Positions 16,946 to 25,283 of a DNA stretch of 64,000 nucleotides are shown in pieces. The notes beneath the pieces were generated by a model. That model saw nothing but the letters and a program-made list of their open reading frames with translations. It was not told the origin of the DNA and did no database searches. Both the position numbers and the translations under genes were made by a program. Position 1 is the first letter of the stretch, and every line of letters starts with the position of its first letter. Location of the stretch: contig NZ_JAIBKA010000008.1 of assembly GCF_022603395.1 (NCBI RefSeq), positions 186,001 through 250,000 of the forward strand, given 5' to 3'. Source of the DNA: Desulfoferrobacter suflitae. GTDB lineage: Bacteria > Desulfobacterota > Syntrophobacteria > Syntrophobacterales > Syntrophobacteraceae.

Positions 16946-18286
16946 ATGGACGATCACATTTTTTACCGCAACCTGCGCAAGACCTACCCACTGGTCGACC
17001 GGGGAGAAGGCATATATGTCTGGGATAAGCAGGGCAAGCGCTATATCGACGGCTCTGGCGGCGCGTGCGTGGTTAGCATCGGTCACGGAGTGGCTGAAAT
17101 TCGCCAGGCGATGCTCGCCCAGGCGGACCGACTGGCCTTTGCTCACGGCAGCCACTTCAGCAGCGAGGCGGCCATTGACTGTGCCGAGCGCATCACGCGG
17201 CTGTGTTCAAGCCCTGATCTGAACAGAGTCTATTTCCTCTCGGGAGGCTCTGAAGCCGTCGAAACGGCAGTCAAACTGGTCAGGCAGTACTGGCGGGAAG
17301 TCGGCAGGAACGACAAGTACAAGGTCATTTCCCGCTGGACCAGCTTCCACGGCAACACTACGGGCGCCCTGGCACTGGGCGGACACACCGGCAGGCGAAA
17401 ACATTACCACCCCCTTTTCCTGCACACGCCTCACATCGAACCGGCTTACTGCTATCGATGCCCATTTGGCACTACCCCTGAGCAATGCGACCTGGAATGT
17501 GCCGACCAACTGGAACGTACCATCAAGTATGAAGGGCCTGACGCCGTTGCGGCATTCATTGCCGAACCGGTTGTGGGCGCAACGGCCGGTGCGCTGGTAC
17601 CGAAAAACGGCTACTGGCAGAAGATCCGAGCCATCTGTGAGCGTTATGATGTCAAACTGATTGCCGACGAAGTCATGACCGGGGTCGGACGCTGCGGTCG
17701 CAACTTCTGTCTCGATCATTGGGACGTCGTGCCTGACCTGGTGGTAACGGCCAAGGGGCTGAGCTCCGGCTACACGCCGATGGGAGCGGTCATCGTCAAA
17801 GAGGAAATTCACTCGGCCCTGGCGCAGGGTTCCGGAAGCTTCGTCCATGGGCACACCTATTCGCAGAATCCCCTTTCAACCGCTATTGCAGCAGCGGTGA
17901 TCCGCTATATGGAAGAGCATCAACTGGTGCAACGCTGTGCCCGGATGGGCGACTATCTGCTGGAGAAACTGCGGGACCTTCTGCAACTGGAGATCGTGGG
18001 AGATGTTCGAGGATTGGGTTTATTCGCCGGCATCGAACTGGTCAGAGACAAGCGATCCAAAGCGACCTTCGACCCGGCCGTTAAAGTGAATGCCAAGGTA
18101 GCCCAGGAAGCATTCGCCAACGGCCTGATCACTTATCCGGGCGGCGGAGGTGCCGATGGAATCAATGGAGACCACTTGCTGCTGGCCCCGCCCTTTATCA
18201 TCGAACGAGAACAGATCGATGATATGGTTGCCGTTCTAAGAAGCGCCATTGCGACCGTTCAAAAAGAGGTCTGCGTCATATCGTGA
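16946..18286 (+). CDS. Class III PLP-dependent aminotransferase, aspartate aminotransferase family
   Basis: 446 residues from MDDHIFYRNLRKTYP, chosen because AGGAG lies 10 bases upstream; the open frame begins at 16856 inside the previous gene. Marks of the family are GSGGACVVSIGHG, FLSGGSEAVETAVKL (PLP phosphate), WTSFHGNTTGALALGGH, IAEPVVGATAGALVP, LIADEVMTGVGRCG and VVTAKGLSSGYTPMGAVIV with the catalytic Lys. A CYRCP...C...C cluster as in the 4.1 kb aminotransferase is present. The substrate is unknown. Its pairing with the preceding large FMN-like protein suggests a common pathway. Confidence 0.85.
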   Translation: MDDHIFYRNLRKTYPLVDRGEGIYVWDKQGKRYIDGSGGACVVSIGHGVAEIRQAMLAQADRLAFAHGSHFSSEAAIDCAERITRLCSSPDLNRVYFLSGGSEAVETAVKLVRQYWREVGRNDKYKVISRWTSFHGNTTGALALGGHTGRRKHYHPLFLHTPHIEPAYCYRCPFGTTPEQCDLECADQLERTIKYEGPDAVAAFIAEPVVGATAGALVPKNGYWQKIRAICERYDVKLIADEVMTGVGRCGRNFCLDHWDVVPDLVVTAKGLSSGYTPMGAVIVKEEIHSALAQGSGSFVHGHTYSQNPLSTAIAAAVIRYMEEHQLVQRCARMGDYLLEKLRDLLQLEIVGDVRGLGLFAGIELVRDKRSKATFDPAVKVNAKVAQEAFANGLITYPGGGGADGINGDHLLLAPPFIIEREQIDDMVAVLRSAIATVQKEVCVIS

Positions 18287-18520
18287 TCGATATGAGCAGC
18301 CTGATTATTCTGCCCGCCTGGTCTGATCAATTGATCATCATCGCATGGTGTCAACGGTGCGACTTGTAAGATGGGACTCACAAAACAAATGCCCGGGGCA
18401 CACTCGATTGCTCCTGCATCACTGCGCCCTGCGGGCAGGACCGGCGTTGGTTCAGCCCTGGAAACAGGGCGACCGCCGCCTGATCGGTCGCAAATGGTGG
18501 ATCAGGCGTAGGCGTAGTAG

Positions 18521-18591
18521 GTTGGGTAGAGCGCAGCGAAACCCAACAGCTACCTGCAGGCGTAGTTGGACAGAGCGCAGCGAAACCCAAC
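18521..18591. repeat. Two copies of a 27-base palindromic intergenic repeat
   Basis: Copy 1 (18521-18547) and copy 2 (18565-18591) both have the form GTTGG..AGAGCGCAGCGAAACCCAAC. Each is preceded by GGCGTAG, and each can fold as a short hairpin (GTTGGGT with ACCCAAC in copy 1). They sit in the 454-base gap between the aminotransferase and the efflux operon, which otherwise contains no gene. Such REP-like elements are scattered between genes in many proteobacteria. Confidence 0.75.
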
Positions 18592-18740
18592 AATCACGCC
18601 AGTCCGCCCAACCCATGCCGGGGTTCGTTACGCGTACCGCATGACTCCACCCCCCCTGCAGAATTCCGCCGCTTGATTGTGTGGTGCTGCACTGAGGGCA
18701 AGGGGCCGGATGTTGAGTCCCAAATGCTGGAGAGAAATTG

Positions 18741-20057
18741 ATGATGAGACAGCTTGTCGACCATACCAGAGCGTTCCTCTGCATTGGCATTCTGGCAGCG
18801 ATCAGCCTGTCGGCGCGATCCGGATCGACCATCACACTGGAAGAATCCATGGCCCTCGCGCGCCGGTCGCTGCCCTCATTCCAAGCATCCGAGCAGCAGG
18901 TACAGTCTACCGAAGCCCTTTACACCGCTTCGCTTTCCCCCTATCTGCCATTCCTCGATGCGACAACCAGGCAGGAGCGCATCTACAGTTCGCCGGAAGA
19001 TTTCACTCTCAGCACCTACGACGTCGTCTTGTCCTACATCCTGTTTGATGGGGGTAAACGAAGGGCAAACCGAAACATCGCCCAATTGAATTTAAATATC
19101 GATCAGCAGGAACATCGCAAGAATCTCATCGACCTTCTTTTTGATGTCAAGAGCGCCTTTTATATCGCCGTGGCGCGCCATGAAATTGTTCAACAAAGAG
19201 AGATCCAACTGCAGGATGCCGAAAGAGACCACGAGGTGGCGCAGGGAAGGAACAGGCTGGGAGCCGCCAAGTTATCGGACGTTCTCCAGGCGGGTGTGCG
19301 GCTGGAACAGGCGAAGTTTAACCTGGTTCAGGGTCGGGGCGAACTCAAAAACTCCCTGTCCGACTTTAACTCTCTGCTCGGCAGACCGCTGGGGACTCCC
19401 TATGATCTGGAGGGATCTCTGGATTTTGCCGTGCCATTGCCAACAATCAGTGCGTTGTCCACAGTGGCGCTGCAGAGGCCGGAAATCAAACAGGCGGAAA
19501 GTCAGGTCAAGATATCAAAAAACACCAAGTCCCTGGAAACCAGCACCTTTTTCCCGACAATTACCGCTAATGCTTCTTACAGCAAAGCGGAAAGCAGCAT
19601 TGCGGAATTTCGCGGTATTTCGAGTGAAGACAAAGCGGTCGGTTTGAACGCGACCTGGAATATATTTGATTTGGGAAAGTTTTATCGGCGCAAATCGGCG
19701 AGCTTCGCCATCAGCGCGTCCAGGGAAAGATTGGACGAATCCAGGCGGCAACTCTTGCTGGATCTGGAAAAAACCTACCAGGACCTGCTGACGGCCGCTC
19801 AGAATGTGAAGGTTTCTGAAGAGCAACTGGTGGAAGCGGAACACAATTACGCACAGGCGTTCGGCGAATACAAGGTCGGCAAGGGGGACATTCTGTCTCT
19901 GGTCACCGCGCAAAGTCTATTGTCCAACGCCAGGGAACAGTTGATTTCCTCACGGCTGAACCACGTTTTGGCCAAAGCATTGCTCGAGCGGGTGGCCGGC
20001 ATAGAGAGCCTCTCATCCTTGAAGCCGCAGACTCTGGATACCATGAACGGATCATGA
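18741..20057 (+). CDS. TolC-family outer membrane efflux protein
   Basis: 438 residues; GGAGAG lies upstream of the double ATG at 18741/18744. A signal peptide (to about residue 28) is followed by the OEP pattern TITLEESMALARRSLPSFQASEQQVQ. Two long-helix repeats follow, with FTLSTYDVVLSYILFDGGKR and LNATWNIFDLGKF as the beta-strand/equatorial signatures, typical of trimeric outer-membrane channels. It is first in an operon with a periplasmic adaptor, an ATPase and two permeases, so it should be the exit duct of that exporter. Confidence 0.9.
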   Translation: MMRQLVDHTRAFLCIGILAAISLSARSGSTITLEESMALARRSLPSFQASEQQVQSTEALYTASLSPYLPFLDATTRQERIYSSPEDFTLSTYDVVLSYILFDGGKRRANRNIAQLNLNIDQQEHRKNLIDLLFDVKSAFYIAVARHEIVQQREIQLQDAERDHEVAQGRNRLGAAKLSDVLQAGVRLEQAKFNLVQGRGELKNSLSDFNSLLGRPLGTPYDLEGSLDFAVPLPTISALSTVALQRPEIKQAESQVKISKNTKSLETSTFFPTITANASYSKAESSIAEFRGISSEDKAVGLNATWNIFDLGKFYRRKSASFAISASRERLDESRRQLLLDLEKTYQDLLTAAQNVKVSEEQLVEAEHNYAQAFGEYKVGKGDILSLVTAQSLLSNAREQLISSRLNHVLAKALLERVAGIESLSSLKPQTLDTMNGS

Positions 20058-20079
20058 GTTGCGTTAGGGAGACTGTTCA

Positions 20080-21264
20080 GTGAAAAAAATCATTGTCTTG
20101 CTTGTGTTGGCCGCACTCCTGGGCGCAAGCGGGTATTTGGGCTACACCAAGCTGTTCCGTAAAGAGGGCATCACGGTGCTGGAGAGTGCACCGGTGAAAC
20201 TGGGCGGCATCCGCGGCGTGCTGGTGGAAACCGGCATCATCAAGCCGCAGGTGGGCGCCCTGGTAAAAATCGGGGCGCGGGCAACGGGGACCATTGTCGA
20301 GATGAAGGTCAAGATCGGTGACCGGGTAGAACAGGGGGAAATCATAGCCCTGATAGACGACAGGGAGATACAGAAAGAGATCGACCGCCTGCGGGCGGCG
20401 CTGGCTTCCGCCCGAGCCAATTTGAGCCAGGTGGAGCTGACCTATCCGGAACGGATCAAGGAGGCCAGGGCAAACTTTAACTATGCGCGGGTAAACTACA
20501 ATCGCGAAAAAGAACTGCTGCAGTACGAATATACCACCAGGGACGCCGTGGATAAGGCGCTGAGCGATCTGCAGGCCACGCAGGCCAACCTCAAGCGTCT
20601 GCAGGAGGAATATCATACTCAGCTTAGCATAGCCAGAGCCGACGTGGCGGAAATTGAAGCCGGTTTGCAGCGGCAGCAGGTCAATCTGTCGTATACCAGG
20701 ATAGTCGCCCCCATTGACGGGGTGGTCACCGAGGTGACGGCGCAGGAAGGTGAGACCATCGTAACCGGGCTGCAGGTGGCCAACCTGGTGACGGTTCTCG
20801 ACCCATCCCGCCTGGAGATGTGGATTTACGTGGATGAAACGGATGTGGGCCGAGTGGCCATCGGCCAGCAGGTCGAATATTACGTGGACACTTATCCGGA
20901 CAAGACATTCCATGGAACGATTGATAAAATTTATCCGCAACCGGAAATCAAGGACAACATTGTCTACTATCTTGCCATATCAAAGGTTCCCGAGGCGGAG
21001 GCGGTGTTCCTCAAGCCGGAAATGACAACGCACGTGAGGATCATCTACAAACAGGTGAATAACGCACTGACAGCGCCCAATGCCGCTGTTAAGTTTGAGC
21101 AGGGACGGCAGGTAGCTTACAAGGTCCTGGGACCCGATCAGGTTGTCAAGGTGGAGCTGCAAATCGGGATTCGCGGAGAGGACGATACGCAGATTATTGC
21201 GGGAGTCGAAGAAGGGGATGTACTGGCCACCCGGTTGGTGATCCCTCCCGGCCAGGGGCAGTGA
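20080..21264 (+). CDS. HlyD/MacA-type periplasmic adaptor (membrane fusion protein)
   Basis: 394 residues with a GTG start preceded by AGGGAG. A single N-terminal membrane anchor (IIVLLVLAALLGASGYLGY) is followed by a lipoyl half-motif (GARATGTIVEMKVKIGDRVEQGEIIALID). A helical hairpin (about 95-190), the second lipoyl half (RIVAPIDGVVTEVTAQEGETIVTG), a beta-barrel and a membrane-proximal domain complete it. Domain order and length match MacA-like adaptors linking the inner-membrane ABC pump to TolC. It is 22 bases after the outer membrane gene. Confidence 0.9.
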   Translation: MKKIIVLLVLAALLGASGYLGYTKLFRKEGITVLESAPVKLGGIRGVLVETGIIKPQVGALVKIGARATGTIVEMKVKIGDRVEQGEIIALIDDREIQKEIDRLRAALASARANLSQVELTYPERIKEARANFNYARVNYNREKELLQYEYTTRDAVDKALSDLQATQANLKRLQEEYHTQLSIARADVAEIEAGLQRQQVNLSYTRIVAPIDGVVTEVTAQEGETIVTGLQVANLVTVLDPSRLEMWIYVDETDVGRVAIGQQVEYYVDTYPDKTFHGTIDKIYPQPEIKDNIVYYLAISKVPEAEAVFLKPEMTTHVRIIYKQVNNALTAPNAAVKFEQGRQVAYKVLGPDQVVKVELQIGIRGEDDTQIIAGVEEGDVLATRLVIPPGQGQ

Positions 21265-21317
21265 CCCGCAGCCCGGGGGAGCGGAAACGCAGGAACAGGA
21301 AGATCCGAGCGGATGCG

Positions 21318-22031
21318 ATGGCTATCTGTCTTTTAAAAAACATAACCAAGTCCTATGAACTGGGTGGGGAATCCGTCGAGGTATTGAAAGACATTAATCT
21401 TCAGATTGAGACGGGGGACTTCCTGGCGATCATGGGACCATCGGGTTCCGGCAAAACCACGCTGATGAACATTATCGGCTGCCTGGACGTGCCTTCCGCC
21501 GGCGAATATTATCTGGCGGGAAAAGAAGTGTCGCACCTGTCGGACGATGAACTTTCCCTGCTGCGCAACGAACACATCGGCTTTATTTTTCAGAGCTTCT
21601 ATCTGCTCCCCTATGCCACCGTTCTGGAAAATGTTCTATTGCCCACCCTCTATGTGGCCAACGGCAGCAATCGAGAGGCCACCGAGGGTGCGCTCAGGCT
21701 GCTCAAGCTGGTCGGTTTGGAAGACAGGGCCAAATTCAAACCGAATCAGCTGTCGGGAGGGCAACAGCAGCGCGTCGCCATTGCCAGGGCTCTGGTCAAC
21801 GACGCAGAGCTCATCCTGGCGGATGAGCCAACGGGTCAGCTGGACAGTAAAACTTCCGGGGAAATCATGGAACTCCTCGCCGCAATGAACGGCCACGGAA
21901 AAACCGTGGTGCTCATCACGCACGACCGCATCACGGCTTCGTACGCCAAAAGGGTCGTGCACATCAGCGATGGCCGATTGAAGTTGGAAGAAAATGCACA
22001 GGATATTCAAGATCGCGGGGCAGTCATTTGA
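21318..22031 (+). CDS. MacB/LolD-type ABC transporter ATP-binding protein
   Basis: 237 residues from MAICLLKNITKSYELGGE; an upstream in-frame start at 21261 overlaps the adaptor end and adds only basic residues. Walker A GPSGSGKTT, Q-loop FIFQSFYLLPY, signature LSGGQQQR, Walker B LILADEPTGQLDS and H-loop ITHD are all intact. It belongs to the MacB/FtsE/LolD group that powers mechanotransmission, not substrate import. Unlike MacB, the ATPase is separate from the permease. It overlaps the next gene by 38 bases. Confidence 0.93.
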   Translation: MAICLLKNITKSYELGGESVEVLKDINLQIETGDFLAIMGPSGSGKTTLMNIIGCLDVPSAGEYYLAGKEVSHLSDDELSLLRNEHIGFIFQSFYLLPYATVLENVLLPTLYVANGSNREATEGALRLLKLVGLEDRAKFKPNQLSGGQQQRVAIARALVNDAELILADEPTGQLDSKTSGEIMELLAAMNGHGKTVVLITHDRITASYAKRVVHISDGRLKLEENAQDIQDRGAVI

Positions 22032-23208
22032 TGCGGTGCAGGCGTTCAAGCTGAGGACTATCTTCTGCCTGCTGAGTGTGGCCCTCGGCATAGCCGCCAT
22101 CACTGTTATCGTTGCCGCCACCGAAGGGGCCTACAAGAAGGCCTTTGACATGGTGGAACGGTTCGGCCCGGACGCCCTCCTGGTGATCAGTGGCAGTGAG
22201 GAGGCCAGGGCCGTTGGACAACGGGACAAGACCTTGACCCTGGACGACGTCAGGGCGCTGCAGGAAGCGCTGTCCGGCGCCTACCTGATCGCACCCATGA
22301 CTTCCATCGGGGATGTAACCGTTTCCTACCGCAATCAAAAATACCAGACCCGGGTGATCGGCTCCTCCTCAGACTACAGTAACGCCTGGTCATGGCCGGT
22401 GGTGGAAGGCTCGGATATCTCGCCTGAAGACGTCAAGGCGCTGCGCAATGTCGGTCTGATCGGCACTCATCTGGCACTGGAACTGTTCGGTGAAATCGAG
22501 CCGGTGGGCAAGCACATTCTGGTCAACAGCATACCGGTGGAAATCGTCGGAGTGCTCGCTTCCCGAGGTACGACGCCGACCGGCAGCAATTTGGATGATC
22601 GCCTGATCATGCCCATCAGCACGGTCATGAAAAAGATGCAAAACGAAGCCAAGTACATCTCGGCAATAAAACTGAGGTTCGTCGATCAAAGCAGGATCAA
22701 TGGGTACGAAGAAGAAGTGAAATCGTTTTTGAGACAACGCCATCGGGTCCCCAAGGGGGAACCGGACGACTTCAGGGTGATATCCCCCAAAGAGATCATT
22801 AAGTTCCTGGTCGCCCTGACCGGCTCGCTCGTTGTCTTTTTGGGTGTCGTCGGAGTCATATCCCTGATCGTTGCCGGATTTGTGCTGGCCAACCTGTTTC
22901 TGCTGTCGGTCAAGGAAAGAACCAAGGAAATCGGCATCAGAAGATCCGTTGGCGCCAGACGACGTGACATCCTGATGCAATTTCTGGGTGAAGCCGTGAT
23001 CATCACCACCCTCGGAGGCATGGCAGGATTCGTGCTCGGTTTTCTCACTGCTCAACTGCTGACTCGCGTGGCCGAGTTTCCCATGCATTTTTCCTGGAAG
23101 GCGTTTACTCTGGGTTTGCTGCTCTCCTGGTTGATCGGCATCGCTTTTGGAATGCAACCGGCTGCAAGAGCCGCCAACCTGAAGCCGATAGAGGCCATAC
23201 GAGGGTGA
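21994..23208 (+). CDS. MacB-like ABC transporter permease (first of two)
   Basis: 404 residues: one N-terminal membrane helix (FKLRTIFCLLSVALGIAAITVIVAATEG), a periplasmic MacB_PCD domain (about 50-270) and three C-terminal helices forming the FtsX domain (VALTGSLVVFLGVVGVISLIVAGFVLAN...). The cytoplasmic KERTKEIGIRRSVGARRRDI is the classical FtsX/MacB coupling segment. It overlaps the ATPase gene by 38 bases and the next permease by 4 bases (GTGA), implying tight co-translation. With its neighbour it probably forms a heterodimer. Confidence 0.92.
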   Translation: MHRIFKIAGQSFDAVQAFKLRTIFCLLSVALGIAAITVIVAATEGAYKKAFDMVERFGPDALLVISGSEEARAVGQRDKTLTLDDVRALQEALSGAYLIAPMTSIGDVTVSYRNQKYQTRVIGSSSDYSNAWSWPVVEGSDISPEDVKALRNVGLIGTHLALELFGEIEPVGKHILVNSIPVEIVGVLASRGTTPTGSNLDDRLIMPISTVMKKMQNEAKYISAIKLRFVDQSRINGYEEEVKSFLRQRHRVPKGEPDDFRVISPKEIIKFLVALTGSLVVFLGVVGVISLIVAGFVLANLFLLSVKERTKEIGIRRSVGARRRDILMQFLGEAVIITTLGGMAGFVLGFLTAQLLTRVAEFPMHFSWKAFTLGLLLSWLIGIAFGMQPAARAANLKPIEAIRG

Positions 23209-24428
23209 ATAGAATAATTTTGAACCTCAAGATCGCGCTGCGATCCTTATACAGTTTCAAGCTGCGCACCACACTTGCAGTGCTGGGTGTGTTTCTCGGC
23301 ACATTTTCCCTCATTGTCGTCTCCAATCTGACGGGATCCCTTGCCAAAAAAGCCGAAATGGAAATTGCCAATCTCGGCAGGAACATGCTTGTGGTGGCAA
23401 GCGGCACCGTGCGAACATTCGGGGGAACAGCCAGATTGCTCAGTCAGGCGACCACCCTCACCGTCCAGGACGCCCGGGCCATCATGCATCAGTCTCCCTT
23501 CATCGCACAGGTGGGCCCGGCCAGCAGCAAGACATTTCCTGTGAGATACGATCAGATCGTCCTCAAGTCGATATTGGTCAACGGAGTGACGTCCAATTAT
23601 CCTTCCATCAGGAGCTTTGAAGTCGAGCGGGGCACTTTTTTCAGCGACGATGACGACAGGAATTCACACCGTGTCGCAGTCCTTGGCAAAGAAATCGCCG
23701 ACAAGCTGTTTGCCGGAGCAAACCCTCTTGGGAAGCACATCCTCATCTACCGGGTTCCGTGCCAGGTGATCGGCGTTATGGAAGAAAAAGGGGTCGACAT
23801 TTCCGGCGCCAACCAGGACAATCAGATCTTCATCCCTCTCAAGACTTTTTTGCGCAGATTCGTCAACAAGGATTTTGTCAATACCATTTATGTTCAAGTG
23901 GACCGGGGCGCGTCCATGACGCCGGCAAAAGCTCAAATAGAAGAGATCCTGAGGCACCGGCACAAAATCAAGGCAGGGCAAAAGGATGATTTTACCGTGG
24001 TCGATTCCAAGGACGTGCTGCAGCTGAAAACCCAGGCGACCGCCATGATAAACATCCTTGGCAGAATCTCCGCCGCCGTCTCTTATCTCATCGGTGCCAT
24101 TGGCATTCTGTCGATCATGATCCTCATTGTGAATGAGCGTAAAGTAGAAATCGGCATACGCAGGGCGGTGGGATCGCGAAAACGCGACATTATCCTGCAG
24201 TTTCTCCTGGAATCATCGTTCATCTCGCTCAGTGGGGCGATGGTGGGAGTTGTGTTCGGGTTTTTGGCGAGCCTGGTTATTTTCCGGGTATCCCAACTTC
24301 CCCTGGTCCTCTCCTTGACCGGGTTTATCACTGCGTTTTTCGCTTCAGTAGCGGTGGGCATACTGGCAGGCATCTATCCATCGAAGCAAGCCACCAGCAT
24401 TCAGCCGGTGGATGTGATCAGGGCATGA
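23205..24428 (+). CDS. MacB-like ABC transporter permease (second of two)
   Basis: 407 residues, GTG start overlapping the previous stop. Same topology as its neighbour: N-terminal helix (LRTTLAVLGVFLGTFSLIVVSNL), periplasmic domain, three C-terminal helices, and the coupling segment NERKVEIGIRRAVGSRKRDIILQFLLESSFI. The two permeases are clearly paralogous but diverged, which is the usual state for a heterodimeric exporter. The substrate (peptide, lipid, antibiotic or siderophore) cannot be inferred. An SLH-domain gene follows 37 bases downstream. Confidence 0.92.
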   Translation: MNRIILNLKIALRSLYSFKLRTTLAVLGVFLGTFSLIVVSNLTGSLAKKAEMEIANLGRNMLVVASGTVRTFGGTARLLSQATTLTVQDARAIMHQSPFIAQVGPASSKTFPVRYDQIVLKSILVNGVTSNYPSIRSFEVERGTFFSDDDDRNSHRVAVLGKEIADKLFAGANPLGKHILIYRVPCQVIGVMEEKGVDISGANQDNQIFIPLKTFLRRFVNKDFVNTIYVQVDRGASMTPAKAQIEEILRHRHKIKAGQKDDFTVVDSKDVLQLKTQATAMINILGRISAAVSYLIGAIGILSIMILIVNERKVEIGIRRAVGSRKRDIILQFLLESSFISLSGAMVGVVFGFLASLVIFRVSQLPLVLSLTGFITAFFASVAVGILAGIYPSKQATSIQPVDVIRA

Positions 24429-24465
24429 AAGGCATTCAACCGGTTCAGGACGGGGAGGCAAAGGT

Positions 24466-25029
24466 ATGAAAAATGATCCATCCATGCGGCATAAGTGGGT
24501 ACTGGCGGCATCACTCTTACTGGCCTTCGCTGCGGGGGCCGGCCTAACCCTGGTGATCGCCTATTTTCCGGATGTACCGCCCGACCATTTCGCCTACGAC
24601 GATATCAACTGGGCACTGGAAAACGGCATCACAACCGGCTTTCCAGATGGAACCTTCAGGCCGGAAGAATATGTCACTCGGGCTCAAATGGCGGCTTTCA
24701 TGCACAGACTGGCGGGCATGCTGGTTGCCGCAGGGGTCCATGTGGTCAAGGACCCGTTCGGTAACCCGGCCATCGACCGTTGGTTCAACAACGTCAATGG
24801 CGTCACTCCCATACTGGCAAAAACCACGGATGGTTATGCGATCGATGTGGGGTTTGACGTTTCCAAGCGTTATCCCCTGGCAACCATCGAGGGAAAATCG
24901 GTGGGGTTGCGCTTTCCGATTATTGCCGCCAGTGTGCCCGCAACAGGCGGCAACCAAACGGTCGACATCCGCATCAGGAATGACTCGGGACTGCCCGTGC
25001 CCGCTGACTTTTTTCTGCTGATTTATTAG
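24466..25029 (+). CDS. Exported protein with a single S-layer homology (SLH) domain
   Basis: 187 residues. An N-terminal signal or anchor (VLAASLLLAFAAGAGLTLVIAY) is followed at once by one SLH module (YFPDVPPDHFAYDDINWALENGITTGFPDGTFRPEEYVTRAQMAAFMHRL, about residues 33-82). A C-terminal beta-rich domain (about 100-187) of unknown type completes it. One SLH copy is unusual because surface anchoring normally uses three. GGGGAGG lies before the ATG, and the gene closes the efflux operon. It may dock the exporter or a product to the cell wall. The 25030-25283 gap shows no gene. Confidence 0.75.
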   Translation: MKNDPSMRHKWVLAASLLLAFAAGAGLTLVIAYFPDVPPDHFAYDDINWALENGITTGFPDGTFRPEEYVTRAQMAAFMHRLAGMLVAAGVHVVKDPFGNPAIDRWFNNVNGVTPILAKTTDGYAIDVGFDVSKRYPLATIEGKSVGLRFPIIAASVPATGGNQTVDIRIRNDSGLPVPADFFLLIY

Positions 25030-25283
25030 CCCCCGGCAAAACAGCGAAAACCGCTACAGCCGTCAACCACACCGGCAACGCTCTTTGCGGCTTTGGTAAT
25101 GACAGGTATGTGTGCATTTTTTGCCCCCCTGGATGTTTATTTATACCCGACACTGGATTGAGCTCAGCCGCCGGCTTAAAGTAAAAGCACATGCTTGTAG
25201 ATTATTTTCGGCTCTTGTATGTTTTCGGCCGGAGGGTGGCGAACGGACCGGGGCAAGGGCAAACGGACACAAGGAGCAAGACC

